From Neodiprion pinetum (Eukaryota > Arthropoda > Insecta > Hymenoptera > Diprionidae), in assembly GCF_021155775.2 (NCBI RefSeq), contig NC_060238.1, forward strand, positions 5,628,001-5,692,000: 64,000 nt of DNA. The letters run 5' to 3'. The position numbers were made by a program, and so were the translations under genes. Each line of letters begins with the position of its first letter. The first letter of the stretch is position 1. The notes beneath the pieces are model-generated. The model was not told where the DNA came from. It searched no databases and saw nothing but the letters and a program-made list of their open reading frames with translations. Shown here piece after piece: positions 46,863-59,117 of this stretch.

Positions 46863-49800
46863 AGCATAATCTATTCTACTGCTTGAAACTTGATTATCTC
46901 CACGATATACGATGTGAATTAGATCAAATTTTTTTTTCCACTAAGAAACATTGCATCGCTCTTGCCGATAACACTTAAAAAAATTTCTTCAGAATCTAGA
47001 TTAGGAAGAAGAAGAAGATAAACTTTTCCTACACCTGACCAATAACAGTCAGCTGTGCAGATAACAGTAATGAACACCTATGCAGTAATTCGATGATCAG
47101 TTACGAAGGGAAAAATTGAAAAATTTTCAAACGAAGATAGTTAAAATTGAATTTCTATCAACTGCGCAGCACTGGTGACCGCATTGAAACGAACCTCATT
47201 AAGCGGAGAGAAATGCTCTTTTCAATTCGCCCTGACTACAAGTTGCACGTATAATACCAAGAAAGAGGGAGATAATCCGTCCAACGATGATTACTTCTTT
47301 TGATTCGCGTTACTCTCACCTTACATGGTAAATCCTCCAAGATTTGATTAGGATAAAAAAGATGAGGGCAGCATGAGTAACCGGTCTAACACAAGTGTCA
47401 AGAGTTGGAGCGCGTCTAATAAATCGTAGCAACGGAGCTTACGGACTTAAGCTCATGGAACACATGTGCCCGGTGAGGATGTTTTTTTTTTTCTTTTTCT
47501 GCAGATGAATTACTCCCCAGACTTTCGACGCTGACACGAGGCGGAGTTTTGCCGAATTACGTCGTAATACCGCGATGCCTAAAAGTTTACAAAAAAAATT
47601 CCGCAACGCGTATGCGGGAGCTTGCAAAAAGTGCGTTAATTGCATCGGCAGCTGCTACATAATTTACACCGAAAATGATAAACGCAACTCGAAAAGTTTT
47701 CCTCCCATATATTTTAACTGATATATTATACCTACTATTCGCAAAGTGCGATGAAAGGTGAGAAGGAGCTGCAGAATCAATCAAAGTAACAGCGAGTCGT
47801 GAAAACAACTTACAAACGTGTACCATTTGACTTTTTTCACAGTGCACACGAACGTCAACTCCAAACGCGATTCGAGACGGCCCAGAAACTTTTTTTCGAA
47901 TCCGTGTGAAAAACAATTCCTTTTCTCGATGAGACAGCCGTTGCTGCCACTGAAACCAGCTAGACTAAACTTATTTTCAAGACAATAGCAGACCATGCAA
48001 GGATGATAAAAAGTTTGTCTCTTTACCGAAGAATCTCCGCTGACGGAATTTCTTTCCCACGATTATACTGCGAGTTATTTTTATAAATTTCACTTGACTG
48101 GAGACGAAATTCATTTTTCAAAACGACTCGCACTAGCTGTTATTTCACGACTAAAAATACTGCCACCCACAATTGGAGAGTAAAAAGTATCCCGAGACAT
48201 CCACGTCATGTGGGATGATAGAACAGGAGGTGCAGTTAAGTGATCGATGCGTTTCTTGCCTATGGGAAGAAGAAGAAGAAGAATAAGAAGAGCGGAGTCA
48301 TCGTTCAGTTTGAAATTGAATTGTCTGAAACCCGTGACAGAATTCTGATCGTTACGTGAAATATTATAATTCAAACGCACACACACGTGGGTTTGAATTA
48401 AATTAACTCATGTACAACTCGCTCGACTCGCGATTCATTTCCGAATCTAGGCCACTTACGACACTTGTCTCATGAATAGGTAATCAAATCAGCCCAGTCC
48501 GCAGCTTAATCTTGACTTGACAGAGGGAGGAGCCTCAAGTTTCCTTGAAAAAATCCTTGACTCATTTTCCATTGCCAAAGTCCAAAAGCCTGGAATCGTA
48601 TAATTTGTACCAGACGTTGCGTATTGCCTTGGTAAAAAGTCATTCGGAAGAATTGAATACACGGTGATAAACCAGCAGAGTTAACAACATCCGGAGAACC
48701 ATCTTCAGGAATTTAATTACACACGGCTGTGATGTTTGCGCAATATCTCGCGAATTGTTGTCCAGAGAGAATTACTTCGGCCTGTAAAAGGAAACAAACT
48801 TTTGAAAAATTAGGACGGTTATCAACAAGTTCGATGCGCACCGAGTGGTCGTAGTTCGGGGGTTGAGAATGTAAATGGTGCAAGTCAATTAAGACCTTGG
48901 TAATTCATTCCGGTTTCAATACAGACTCAATGTTTTTTAAACGGTAATTTTCAACTACTGTTAAGACATAGAACAAAGAAAAGTAATATAATTTATTCCT
49001 ACCACCAGAATTTCTAGTGATCTAAAATGCAAATTCCTTTGTCACGAAAAAGCAGGTCAAACTGACTTGCACCACTTGCATTTTCGAACCCTTGTTTAAT
49101 AATAAAAATTGGGTCACTTGTCCTTGGCATAACGTTTAGTTGAATTGTTGACGCAGGTGAAACCGCAGCTTGTGAACACTGATTAGCTGGCGATGAATCG
49201 TGTTATTCTCGGCACGACAAGAATGCTTCTCACCCTCGAGCTCGAATTCTTGTTTGCCCCATTTAGGCTCATTACACGCAGAGCATTTACGTGAGGTGAA
49301 AATGTATTATAAGTGAGCGGTGAGTAAAAGCGGCAATAAGTGAATGAAAGCCTTGCCACAATATTGAACTTGGTGTAAAAATAAACAAACGTTTTAATAT
49401 CGCGAAAAATATAAACCTATTATAACTGTCGGAGATCGGAATAAATTTTCTTTCTCAGTTGATGTTTCTTTACATTTCCCCTGACTCTTCATCATTCGCA
49501 ACTTATTCTCGTATAAAAACATGCGTGATTTTCGATTTGTTTATACGGTCTATATTTGATTGTCGGTATACGTAACAAGTTTTTTCTGCTTTCTTTCTTT
49601 CTTTCAATTATCTGAAGACAATAAGATTATCATACGAGCATTGTCATATCGACAAGAATTTCCAGCTAACCTTGACTTTAACATGAACCGCAATTTATTT
49701 CATCTCGCCATCAATAATCCGACAGCAAAAAATAATTTTATTACACGATTTTCTTCCCCATCGTATACCAGAAAGGCATGGAAGGAAAGAAAAAAATATG

Positions 49801-50374
49801 TATATATATAGATCTATATAACGGAACATCTGTTATAACTATCGATCTTTTTACGATCCCATCAGTTATGTATTCGGCTAATTTATCAACTCCTACGGTT
49901 TTATTTTAAACACTTCAGGCATCCGGCACGCTCATATTATTAAACCGCAAGAGTTTCGATTCTATAACAGTTTTTTTTTTTCCCCTATACATTAAAGCGT
50001 TGTCAAATTTGCATTATTAATTTTATAAATTTTCGTCTACATAATTTATAGTATATAATAAACTTTGATCCGTCCCGCACGGCTGTATAATAATTACATA
50101 TAATTAATCGAAAACGTGAGACAATATCATCTATACACACATGTATGTATATACAATTATTATATACAATTTTGTGGAACGATTTTCCTTAACGCGAAAA
50201 GAAAAGGAAAGAAAATGAAAATATGAAAAACAACTTCACAGAGATCAACACTTATAAATGAAAAATCAATTTTAATCGCGTAACAAAACGTACGCGCCAC
50301 TTGAAAGCGTTAATATTTTATCAGGTGAGTACAAAAAAGAAGAAAATCATTCTCCGTTCAAAGATCAGTCGACG
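46863..50374. other. Gene-poor stretch, 3' flank of the membrane-protein terminal exon
   Basis: No exon is supported. A (GAA)n run lies at 48271-48283. The right end presumably includes the 3' untranslated region of the minus-strand gene whose stop is at 50375-50377. Confidence 0.35.
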
Positions 50375-50500
50375 TTACGTAACGTCCTGAGGCGGTTTCC
50401 GCAGCTCGTTCGTCGTTGTAACGTGGTCCACGTTATTTATGGGCATCGGAGCGTTGTTGACCACGTTCGCCAATTCCATGGCGGAGGCACGTCTCGCTGC
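50375..50500 (-). CDS. Terminal exon of an unidentified minus-strand gene
   Basis: A good acceptor (ATCTTGTTTCAG|GCAGCG) opens 41 codons ending in TAA. The peptide starts AARRASAMELANVVNN and ends NELRKPPQDVT: hydrophilic, with no membrane segment, as expected for a cytoplasmic tail. Codon use is clearly coding-like (GCC, CTG, GTC, AAC) against the AT-rich background. It begins in phase 0, which matches the phase-0 donor of the two-helix exon at 58285-58467 on the same strand. Joining them gives ...RRDRQK-AARRAS..., a smooth basic juxtamembrane stretch. I do not recognise the family. The intron would be 7.8 kb. Confidence 0.6.
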   Translation of the reverse strand, partial: AARRASAMELANVVNNAPMPINNVDHVTTTNELRKPPQDVT

Positions 50501-50639
50501 CTGAAACAAGATGCGAAATTTATTACTCCCGATCTGCGTCGTTTCGTCTCGTATTCGGATCATGGATGTATTACGTATGAAACCGCGAGTGTAACGACGG
50601 TTACAATTGAAGAGGAGAATCGAAGAAGGCTACGTGTGC

Positions 50640-51655
50640 AATTTTTTTCACATTAAAAAGGCACTTATGACTTTTTTTATTTCAATGAGGGGAATTAAAA
50701 GGAAGCTGTAAGTGCCTGGATTGGAGAATTAGCAAAATTCATAAGTGCAATTTTTTTCTCAAATTATGAATGCACTTACGGCTCCTTTATGTAGTAGAGG
50801 AGAATTGAAAAAAAGCTGTAAGTGTCTCAAGTGGAGAATTGAAAAAGGCCATCAGTGGAATTTCTTTTCAAACTATGAAAGCACTTACGGCTTTTTTTTA
50901 TATCAACGACGAGAATTAAAAAAAAAGCTGTAAGTGCCTGAAGTGGAGAATTGAAATAGGTGTTTTTTTTTTTTTTTTTCAAATTAAAATATCACTTACA
51001 GGTTTTCGTATTTTAAAGAGGAGAATTAGAAGAGGCTGTAAATGCCTAAAAAGGAGACTTAAAAAAGGCCATAAGTGCAATTTTTTCTCAAATTATGAAA
51101 GCACTTACGGCTCTTTTATGTAGTAGAGGAGAATTGAAAAAAAGCTGTAAGTGTCTGAAGTGGAGAATTAAAAAAGGCCATAAGTGGAATTTCTTTTCAA
51201 ACTATGAAAGCACTTACGGCTTTTTTTTATATCAACGAGGAGAATTAAAAAAAGCTGTAAGTGCAATTTTTTCTCAAACTGTGAAAGCACTTACGGCTAT
51301 TTTATGTTGTAGAGGAGAATTGAAAAAAGTTGGAAGCGTCTGAAGTGGAGAATTAAAAAAAGCCAAAAGTGTTTTCTTTTTCAAATTAAAATAGCACTTA
51401 CAGCCTTTCTTATTTTAAAGAGTAGAATTATAAAAGGCTGTAAATGCCTGAAAAGGAGACTTAAAAAGGGCCATAAGTGCAATTTTTTCTCAAACAATGA
51501 AAGCACTTACGGATGTTTTTATTTCAAAGAGAGCAATTAAAAATAAGTTTTCAAGTGCCTGAACGTGGAGAATTAAAAATGGCAATAAGTGCAAGATTTT
51601 TTATTTTTTTTTATCAAAAAGGCACTTATGGCCTTTTTTAGCTCTCCTCTTCAAT
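50640..51655. repeat. Satellite array of hairpin-forming monomers, with higher-order repeat
   Basis: Eight to nine units of about 115-120 bases. Each reads roughly GGCCATAAGTGcaattttttctcaaattatgaaaGCACTTACGGCtttttt...agaggagaattaaaaaaAGCTGTAAGTG...ctgaagtggagaattaaaaaa. The capital blocks are alternating inverted copies, so each unit can fold into stems. A variant block ('AAATTAAAATA(T/G)CACTTACAG...GGCTGTAAATGCCT(A/G)AAAAGGAGACTTAAAAA') appears at about 50983 and 51385, giving a higher-order period of about 400 bases. The outer edges are GGCACTTATG(A/G)C(C)TTTTTT at both sides. If the two minus-strand exons are one gene, the array lies in their intron about 140 bases upstream of the acceptor. 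Confidence 0.8.
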
Positions 51656-52200
51656 TGGTCCAAGTAACGGCCACGTAGTGGAGCTGGTAATAATATGTTT
51701 CCGGAACTAAAATCTTCAAGTTCAATTTCTCAACAACTGTATATTATGTATTACGTTCAATATTTACACACCGGTGTGAATCATCGCGCTCAAAGTTTGT
51801 TTCGAATTCACACGATGATGGAAGAATCTTTGAAAGCTCAACACGAGCTGCGATCGTATTCAGATTTTGCAGAAAAAAAAAAAAAAGAAGAATTTTCACA
51901 AACAAACCTATTCGCAATAATGCGCTCAGACTTATAATGAAATACTCTCTGCATCGATAACATTGTGATTTCAACAATATTTTACAATTGTTTTGCAATC
52001 GGAATCGATTATCTTTTTTAAAGATCATTCAACGATCTTTCACACATGTGGGTGCAAACTTTCAGTCAATCTATCAGACCAAACGATCAATGTACTCATC
52101 ACCATGTGATAAATCTTTTACCTAAGATGGTGAAAATTTTTCTATTATATTATCAAAGCGTACAATTAATCCGGGAAGTAAAATTTCATTTCAATAATCC

Positions 52201-52262
<62 letters not shown>

Positions 52263-54649
52263 AACAAGGAATTAGACTGAACTTAACGAAAAATTATCTT
52301 CATTTCCAGCGTAAACAACTAGAACGATTCAAACTCTAGTTCACTTGAATCCGACTTGACCCTTTTATGAAAATAGTCGCGGAGTGATGAATGAGTGTGA
52401 AAAAAAAGTCCTACCTTTCCGAATGTGTAATTTATTTAATAGTAAATCCTTAGGAACAATCAGTAACAAAGATAAACTCGTTTTTTCGTTAACTTTACTC
52501 CCGTCCATACAAAAGGACAAAAATATATTGTTTTTATTTCACAGTGCATGGATAAAAAAAAGTGGACGTTTCGGTATGTATCGTTAAATTTTCAAATTGA
52601 GATAAAACATGTGATTCAAACAATATGAAAAAAATAAAAAAAAATCGTGATTCAATCGGTACAAATATTCCGGGGATATAGAAAATGTTCATAAAATTCG
52701 AGATATCGAGAAAATATTAGCCAAATTCAAATTTTCGCACTAAAAAGTTGGCCGAAATTTGGTTTCATAGAAGCGGACTCGACGTCGTTATACGAAGAGA
52801 AATTCGGACCGAAACTTTGAGAACTCTACACGTGTATCACGTGGAGATCATACTGTGGTTAGAGGCTAAAGTGCTCGTGCCGAAAACATCACCTGTAGCT
52901 TTTGTCACGTTGTTCATGATACTTGACAAACAAAGAAGCCTCATGGCAGGATCGTTAAGTGAGCACTAAGGAAAATCAATGCCGACGACGCCGAGATGAA
53001 AGAATGCGTCCTTCCGTTATATATATATATATGTACGTACCTTGGATCTATTCAATAGGAAAAGAGCAAAAGACGCGGCTTTTTCTTCTTGGAGAAAATT
53101 GTTTTTCCAGAATTTTATAACACCTTTTATGTCAATATCAATGAACCCAGAATGAAAAATGCTTCAATCGAATGTGGAAAGCGGTTTCCCCGATTCATCG
53201 AATTCTTATCACTAAAGGGTTCTAAGATCGTGTAACGCGACTGTGTGGGATGAAAATCTTGTCCCGCAAGATCGTTTCTATATTGTAAAAAAATTTCCTA
53301 GTAAAAAAAATTCTGCAACACAAGTATAATTGCGATTACAACGATTCGAACATCGTTCAAATTGCGGAGAAAAATTTGTCAGTGTTACTCACCCGACTAT
53401 TCGGTGTGATTTTTACATCTCGGTACTAAATTTTCACATTTTTGAAAAGATTTTATTTACCGTTAAAAAACGTATATTTGGATACGGTGAAACAAATGTT
53501 TCGTTATTATTATCAAATTTTATTCAAACGAAATACGATTTTTTAACTATTCGCAAAATTTTATCCATCGTTATTTGGCTCAAGTAACGTTTTTTTTTTT
53601 AACAATAAATAAACTCTTTTCTCGGTGTATATAGGACTGTTTAATCTGCCGCAATTTTTTGTTCAAACAATTGACCTCGACGTCAAATTATCGCAATAAT
53701 TAGAGAAAAATATAACACGAATTTCAATTTTTCATCCCAGAATTGTATATTTCGGATATGGTAAAAGAAAAAAAAAAAAAAAAGAAAAACTTCACCTCGG
53801 TGTCAACTGAATGCGTATTTTAATCATCCCATCCCAAATTAATCTTGACACGTAACTCGGGGCTGCGGTAAAGCAGAGGTAAAGGGAGCGTCTTTGCGTG
53901 GGATTGAGGGTGTGTTTACACGCGGTGTAAATCCCCTTTCGTTAGCCGTTAAGCAGGAAAATTGAATTCAAAATATTAGACAGCGGTAAAGCCGGGTGTA
54001 ATAACACTTTCACCTGAATTATCATAGATCCTCACGTCAGTTTCCAAATTTTCTACCTGTAATAATATTTTCAACTAATCCTAGGCTGTGACGTGGTATA
54101 AATGTGTCAGTTTTACGCACACTTGGATCAAGAATTGATTTGAATCAACGATAGAGAAAAAAAAAAAAAAAAAGAATTGAAATTTATCCAACGATAAAGA
54201 ATTTTCTGAAATCTATTACGTGAACTAAAAAAAATCGTCAAATTGACTAGAGTTTTTTTGAGAATTTTTAATTTTTGTGATTTCAAACTAAGCGCAAGTA
54301 TCCTCAGCTTTTTTTTATAATTGAGATATTCACAGCCAATTTATAATCTTTATAAATAAATTGTAGCAACGATTTTCAGCTGTAACAAACAATTTCCTCA
54401 ACTTTATTTAACCTTGTGTAAGATTATTATACCCCTTGAATCGAGGACTCGTGATCATCGATTGCTTGTGAGTAAATACGCGTCAAGTTGAGTTGCCGCA
54501 TCAATAATGGCTTATTGTTAATTGGTATTCCATAATTGCATACGTCAAGTCGTTATACCGAATGAAATCAACATGGGAAAGCCGCAATAAGTTGCGGCTT
54601 CACGTACCAATTAGTCGCAAACTTCTCATCTTATTGTACGAGTATATAT
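51656..54649. other. Gene-poor stretch (intronic if the two membrane-protein exons are one gene)
   Basis: No exon is supported. Contains A-tracts near 51876-51890, 53767-53785 and 54157-54173 and the (TA)n microsatellite listed separately. A CpG-richer segment at about 53855-53995 shows nothing recognised. Confidence 0.35.
52206..52260. repeat. (TA)n microsatellite, 55 bases
   Basis: Uninterrupted TA dinucleotides. Confidence 0.95.
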
Positions 54650-55447
54650 AGGAAATTCCATACTAATCCAACAACCGACTGACCCTCGCCATTTTCAATT
54701 TTGCTGAAAATTTTTTCTGCAATTACCCCAACTTCGACACATCGTCCCGAATTTTATCAGATTGTTTATTAAACCGGTCAATTATTTATAGATATTGAGA
54801 GCGATTTTGAATAGAACCTTTTTTAAAATACTCAAAAACTGTATTTTCTTTTCCAAACATTTCAAAGCCGGGCCGGTTTTATTCCATTTTTCTTTTTTTC
54901 GAACTCTCAAATTCTTTGTTCAACTGAAACATTGTTTAATAAACGGTCTGAAAATTCCCAAATAATTCTGAAGACTTCCATTTTTCACTTAAAACATTTC
55001 TAGACCGGTTTCATTATGAAACTGGTAAAAAAAATAAATCAAATATACCAAAAAAAAAAAATCGACGAAAATCACTACATAAGTGCAAAAATTGTACAAA
55101 AAAAGAAGTTTTGATAATTTTTCAGAAATTTCAAATCGTTCAAACAATCTTTTAGCTGACCAAAAAAATCGAAAGCACTGGAAAAACTGGAATGAAAATT
55201 CCACCATCATGGGCCCGGTCTTGAAATATTTGGGGTCGAAGAAACAGTTTCTGAGAATTTTTTGAGAATTGTAAGAAAGGTCTTTTTCAAAATCACTTTA
55301 AATATTTATAAATTATTGAGCAATGGAATAAAAAATTTGAAAAATTCTGGGTAGTGCGTCAGAATTGGGACAATTGTAGAAAAAATTTGAAACAAAAGTA
55401 AAAATGTTGGAGTTCAGACGTTGGTCAGATTTGTATGGAATTCCCCA
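54650..55447. mobile_element. Foldback element, about 800 bases, GGAATTCCATAC ends
   Basis: The ends GGAAATTCCATACTAATCC (left) and its inverse counterpart GGATTTGTATGGAATTCC-like (right, to 55447) are followed inward by matching blocks: CAACATTTTTA-like, CAATTNTCCC(A)AATTCNGAC, ATTTATA(G/A)ATATTNANAG(C/T)GATTTTGAA and CC(A)AAA(C/T)ATTTCAA(A/G)(G/A)CCGGGCC. The arms, each approaching 380 bases, reach almost to the middle. No transposase frame. Diverged relatives of the end occur near 44392. Confidence 0.6.
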
Positions 55448-58098
55448 TACATATGTGTCATATTATTCCTCAAGAGTTGGAGATTATAACATATACATTA
55501 ACGCAATCCCTTCATCTGCCTGGCTCTGTACAATCCTGATTTTTTCTTGAATCTATCTCCCTTTAATCCTTATTCCAATTTATAAAAAAGCGAGGCTGCT
55601 ACTTTTCGGCGATACCAACTCGAGACTCGACTTTTTTAATCCACCGCAGAGTTGTTTAATACAGCACACGATTCAATACACGTAAGGCAAAGGACAATTG
55701 AGATACTTGGAACACGAAAATAATGGCGTGCCTTGAAAGCGTAACAAACGCATTACATTTATACAATACCTGCATAATAACTTATCGAATCAATAAATTC
55801 TCCCGCAGAAGATGCAGGCAAATACACAAGATTGAATGAAATTTCGTAAAAATCCTGATCCAATCCTCTTTTACAAATGAACGAGACGACTTTACAATCG
55901 CACGGATTGTCGTCAAATTTTTTTAAAAATAATTTCATGTCCGAAAAGCTTATTCGGAATAAATGCAAATTTCGCCCAGTTTGACGAAAAAATTCAATGA
56001 AATTAACAAAATTTTATCTGTTTCATTGCGATGTCCAAAAAAAGAAGAACAGAAGAACATTAAACACAATCCAGAGTGTTGTAATCGTAGATTACAAATA
56101 GTAAATTACAAATCCATTACGAAATATGGCGGTTAGTAGAGAATTTATTTGCGAACGGAACGAGCCTTGGTTTGTGAAAAAAAAAAAAAAACTGGCAATC
56201 CGAGAAGCTTGTTTCATTTGAAAACCGATCGAATAACGCGATCTCTTTGAAGTTATCCATATAACAATTGCATTGTTGTAATCAGAATTCGCGATTTCCC
56301 AATTTTCCCATGCAGTGTTGAATGAAAATTGCTTCAAGTAAATTCTACTCGATTAAGTTCGGTACTTATTGTAATTTTGAAACCTGCTTTTAGTCGCATG
56401 AATTTTTGTCTGAGTGGGGAAAAAAAAAAAAAAATCCTCAATCAATCATGTACAAAGTGCTCAGCGCCAGGTGCGAATTTAAATAATATTATGCGTACAA
56501 AAGTGGCCCAACAGCCGGTCAACCGAGCATAAAGTTGCGGTATAAGGGTGCTTGAAATATTAAGGGTAAGAGGAGAGAGCGCGCCAAAAAAAAAATAACC
56601 TCATATAAATTTAATTCGCATTTCAACCCCTTCGCAAAAGCGATGAAAAAAATTTCAAAGAAATTTCTGTTGATGAGTTCGGAGGATTACAAGTTATTCG
56701 CAAAGTTTTGTAATTTTTCAGAAATTCCTAGTCCGGTAAATGAGATTAAAGGAAAAAAAAAAAAAACTCTTTGTTCCTAAAAGCTGAGCTTCAAAGCGCG
56801 TGAAACGAGTCCGTCAAGTTGTTTCAACTTTTTAATGTAATTTTGTTTTACAATAACGGCAATCGATGCAACTTTTTAATTAGAATTCTATCGCCAGTTT
56901 TTAGTACTTTGTTTATCGTTTACGTTTCGGTTAAATTGACTGTATTTATTGAAAAAAGAAAGAAAAATAAAAAAAAAATTTCCAACTTTTTTTTATTCGA
57001 AACATCCTCCTGATTGATGAGGTAAAAGTTTTACCTTAAATTCGTATATTTCGAGGGGAGGATAAAACCTCGTCCTTAAGAATTTATGACTTTTACGCGT
57101 ATATTCTGCCTCTGCTCGTTTTCTCCGTCGTCGTAAAGGGTTTATTTAATAACAACGAACAATCAAAACAAATTCAAATTTTCCCCTTGCTTGATTGATT
57201 ATCCTCGTAAAGAACACTTTTCGATTCACGCGGAGGAGAAGAATTTGGATTATCTGATGTTGCGTTTAATTTATCTGTAACAATATATTCTGTCTAAAGC
57301 AGGACAAAAAAAAAAAAAAAAAAAAAAACAGAACTACTACAGAAATACTATATCAGCATTTACGACGTTTATAAATAGGATTGAATAAAGTATGAAATCA
57401 ATGGAAACTCCACGATTGATCCGAATCGTGTCGCAACAACATTTGTTTATCGGTCAGTCTGTCAGTCAAATAATTTGACATAAATTAAACAACGGCGTAA
57501 AGCCGTTTATTAAAAATCGAAGAAACGTTATTTGTTGAACCGAAGTAGTCCGATTGGTCAAATCTCGCATTCTCGCGTATATAAATCGACATGTCTGACC
57601 TACTTCAACGTTTTTCTATATTTATTGAATTCAATTTATGAGGGAAAACGCATTGTTTCCATCAATCTCCCAGATGTTGTTCAGGGTTAATCGTGAGCTT
57701 ATCGGCAACCGCAATTTGTAACCGTGAAGATTAAATTCCGCTAGTCGAAGGCACGTCGAATTGGAAAAATAATTGCAGGAGGCAATCGATTTGAGGGTTG
57801 ACAATTTTAAACCCACGTTTTGAAATTTAAAGACAGTCCAAAGAAATTTTGAGAAAACCAAACACATCATCAAACAAATCGGTCCACAAGTTATGGATAA
57901 AGTCGATGAAGTTTTTTTTTTTTTTCTTTTGTACGCCCAATACATCCTAATTGAAGAATAAATCCGTTTGAATAAAAATTTAGGAAATAAATAAAGAAAT
58001 GTTATTTGGACTAACGATAGTGAACAGGAATAAATTAACAACATCCCTACTAAGAATAATGTATAGAAATGAATCCGAGTGAATTGTAATAACACAAG
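55448..58098. other. Gene-poor stretch
   Basis: A 154-codon minus frame (57631-58095) begins at TTG and is dominated by Leu, Ile, Phe and Ser without a domain; not called. A-tracts near 56178-56191 and 57306-57328. No repeat family recognised. Confidence 0.35.
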
Positions 58099-58467
58099 CT
58101 ATACCAATACGATATCAATAATTTGAATAACATTGACAATAATTTTATAAAAGATTTTTTCCTCTTTTCCTGACTTCCGATTCAGGTGGTGATCCTCGTT
58201 CGACGACTCAAGCTCGTTGCGAACATCTTTGCGTCGAAGAAGCTTTCGTATTCGGTGAAACGGAACAACGCCGACGTTACTCACTTTTTGCCTGTCTCGT
58301 CTGGCTGAGTAGAGGACCCAGAGAACGTAAATCGTCATAATGAGTGCCGGTATGAAAATTCCTGCGAGGCTGGATGACCCACGCATAAGGACATGGTGAA
58401 GAGCGAGTAGAGTAACGGCAAGGGCTGTTCCTCCGGCAATGTAGCGTCCTGTTCGCCGACGTTCGTC
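58099..58467 (-). CDS. Two-helix exon of an unidentified membrane protein
   Basis: Opens after the acceptor TTCCTCTGCAG|GACGAACG. The 61 codons to 58285 encode DERRRTGRYIAGG..., one helix (about residues 9-28, ending HHVLM), the short loop RGSSS, a second helix (LAGIFIPALIMTIYVLWVLYS) and the basic end ARRDRQK. A strong donor, AAA|GTGAGT, follows at 58284. The frame stays open past that donor for another 61 codons to a TAG at 58099. That read-through part (VSNVGVVPFHRIRKLL... to GKEEK) also has coding-like codons. So this may be an internal exon (58285-58467) spliced in phase 0 to 50375-50500, or an alternative terminal exon with a longer basic tail. Upstream exons were not found in the window. 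Family unknown. Confidence 0.6.
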   Translation of the reverse strand, partial: DERRRTGRYIAGGTALAVTLLALHHVLMRGSSSLAGIFIPALIMTIYVLWVLYSARRDRQKVSNVGVVPFHRIRKLLRRKDVRNELESSNEDHHLNRKSGKEEKIFYKIIVNVIQIIDIVLV

Positions 58468-58550
58468 CTGCAGAGGAACGAAAGCTGTCGGTTAAAGACT
58501 GTCAGTTAGGATAAATAACGCCGCTTTAACCCTTTGAGAATATACTGGAT

Positions 58551-59117
58551 CATCAGAACCCATATTGCGCAACTTCAACCGAAAATAACTATTAGACAGA
58601 TTCAAAATTCGCGCGCTCGTCGCCCTCTGGCGGTAGTTCAAGATATTACTAGGTCATGTGATTTAACCTAATACTTGAAGTTTTTCTGAAATGATTTTTT
58701 TTTTATTGTATTTATTCATACTTTTAAACTGCACCGTCACATTCTACGACGACGAAAGTATTCCCCTGATTTTTTTCTCCATGATCGAACGAGTATATTT
58801 GAAATGGTAACACATCAAAGATGAAATATTGATGAGACTCGATCATCAGGACCCATATTGCGCAACTTTAATCGAAAATAACTATTAGACAGATTCAAAA
58901 TTCGCGCGCTCGTGGCCCTCTGGCGGTAGCTTAGGATGTTAATAGGTCACGTGATTTAACCTAATACTTGAAGTTTTTCTGAAATGATTTTTTTTTTATT
59001 GTATTTATTCATACTTTTAAACCGCACCGTTACATTCTACGATGGTGAAAGTATTGCCCTGAATTTTTCACCCCGATCGGAGGCGTATATTTGAAATGGT
59101 AACACATCAAAAATGAA
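58551..59117 (+). repeat. Tandem duplication, 293-base period
   Basis: Two copies start at about 58551 and 58844 with 'CATCAG(A/G)ACCCATATTGCGCAACTT'. Both contain 'GACAGATTCAAAATTCGCGCGCTCGT(C/G)GCCCTCTGGCGGTAG', 'CACGTGATTTAACCTAATACTTGAAGTTTTTCTGAAATGATTTTTTTTTATTG' (one copy CATGTG) and 'ATTTGAAATGGTAACACATCAAA'. Identity is about 90% by eye. Confidence 0.85.

Noticed and set aside
51095..51343. Repetitive 82-codon frame inside the satellite array
   Set aside because: Translation of satellite monomers; the frame is interrupted in neighbouring units, so not a repeat protein.
50640..51655. Regularly spaced repeats considered as a CRISPR array
   Set aside because: Eukaryotic context, monomers contiguous and diverged, no unique spacers between identical repeats, no cas genes.
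57631..58095. 154-codon minus frame just downstream of the two-helix exon
   Set aside because: TTG start, Leu/Ile/Phe/Ser-rich chance composition; separated from the exon by a stop and out of any splice logic.
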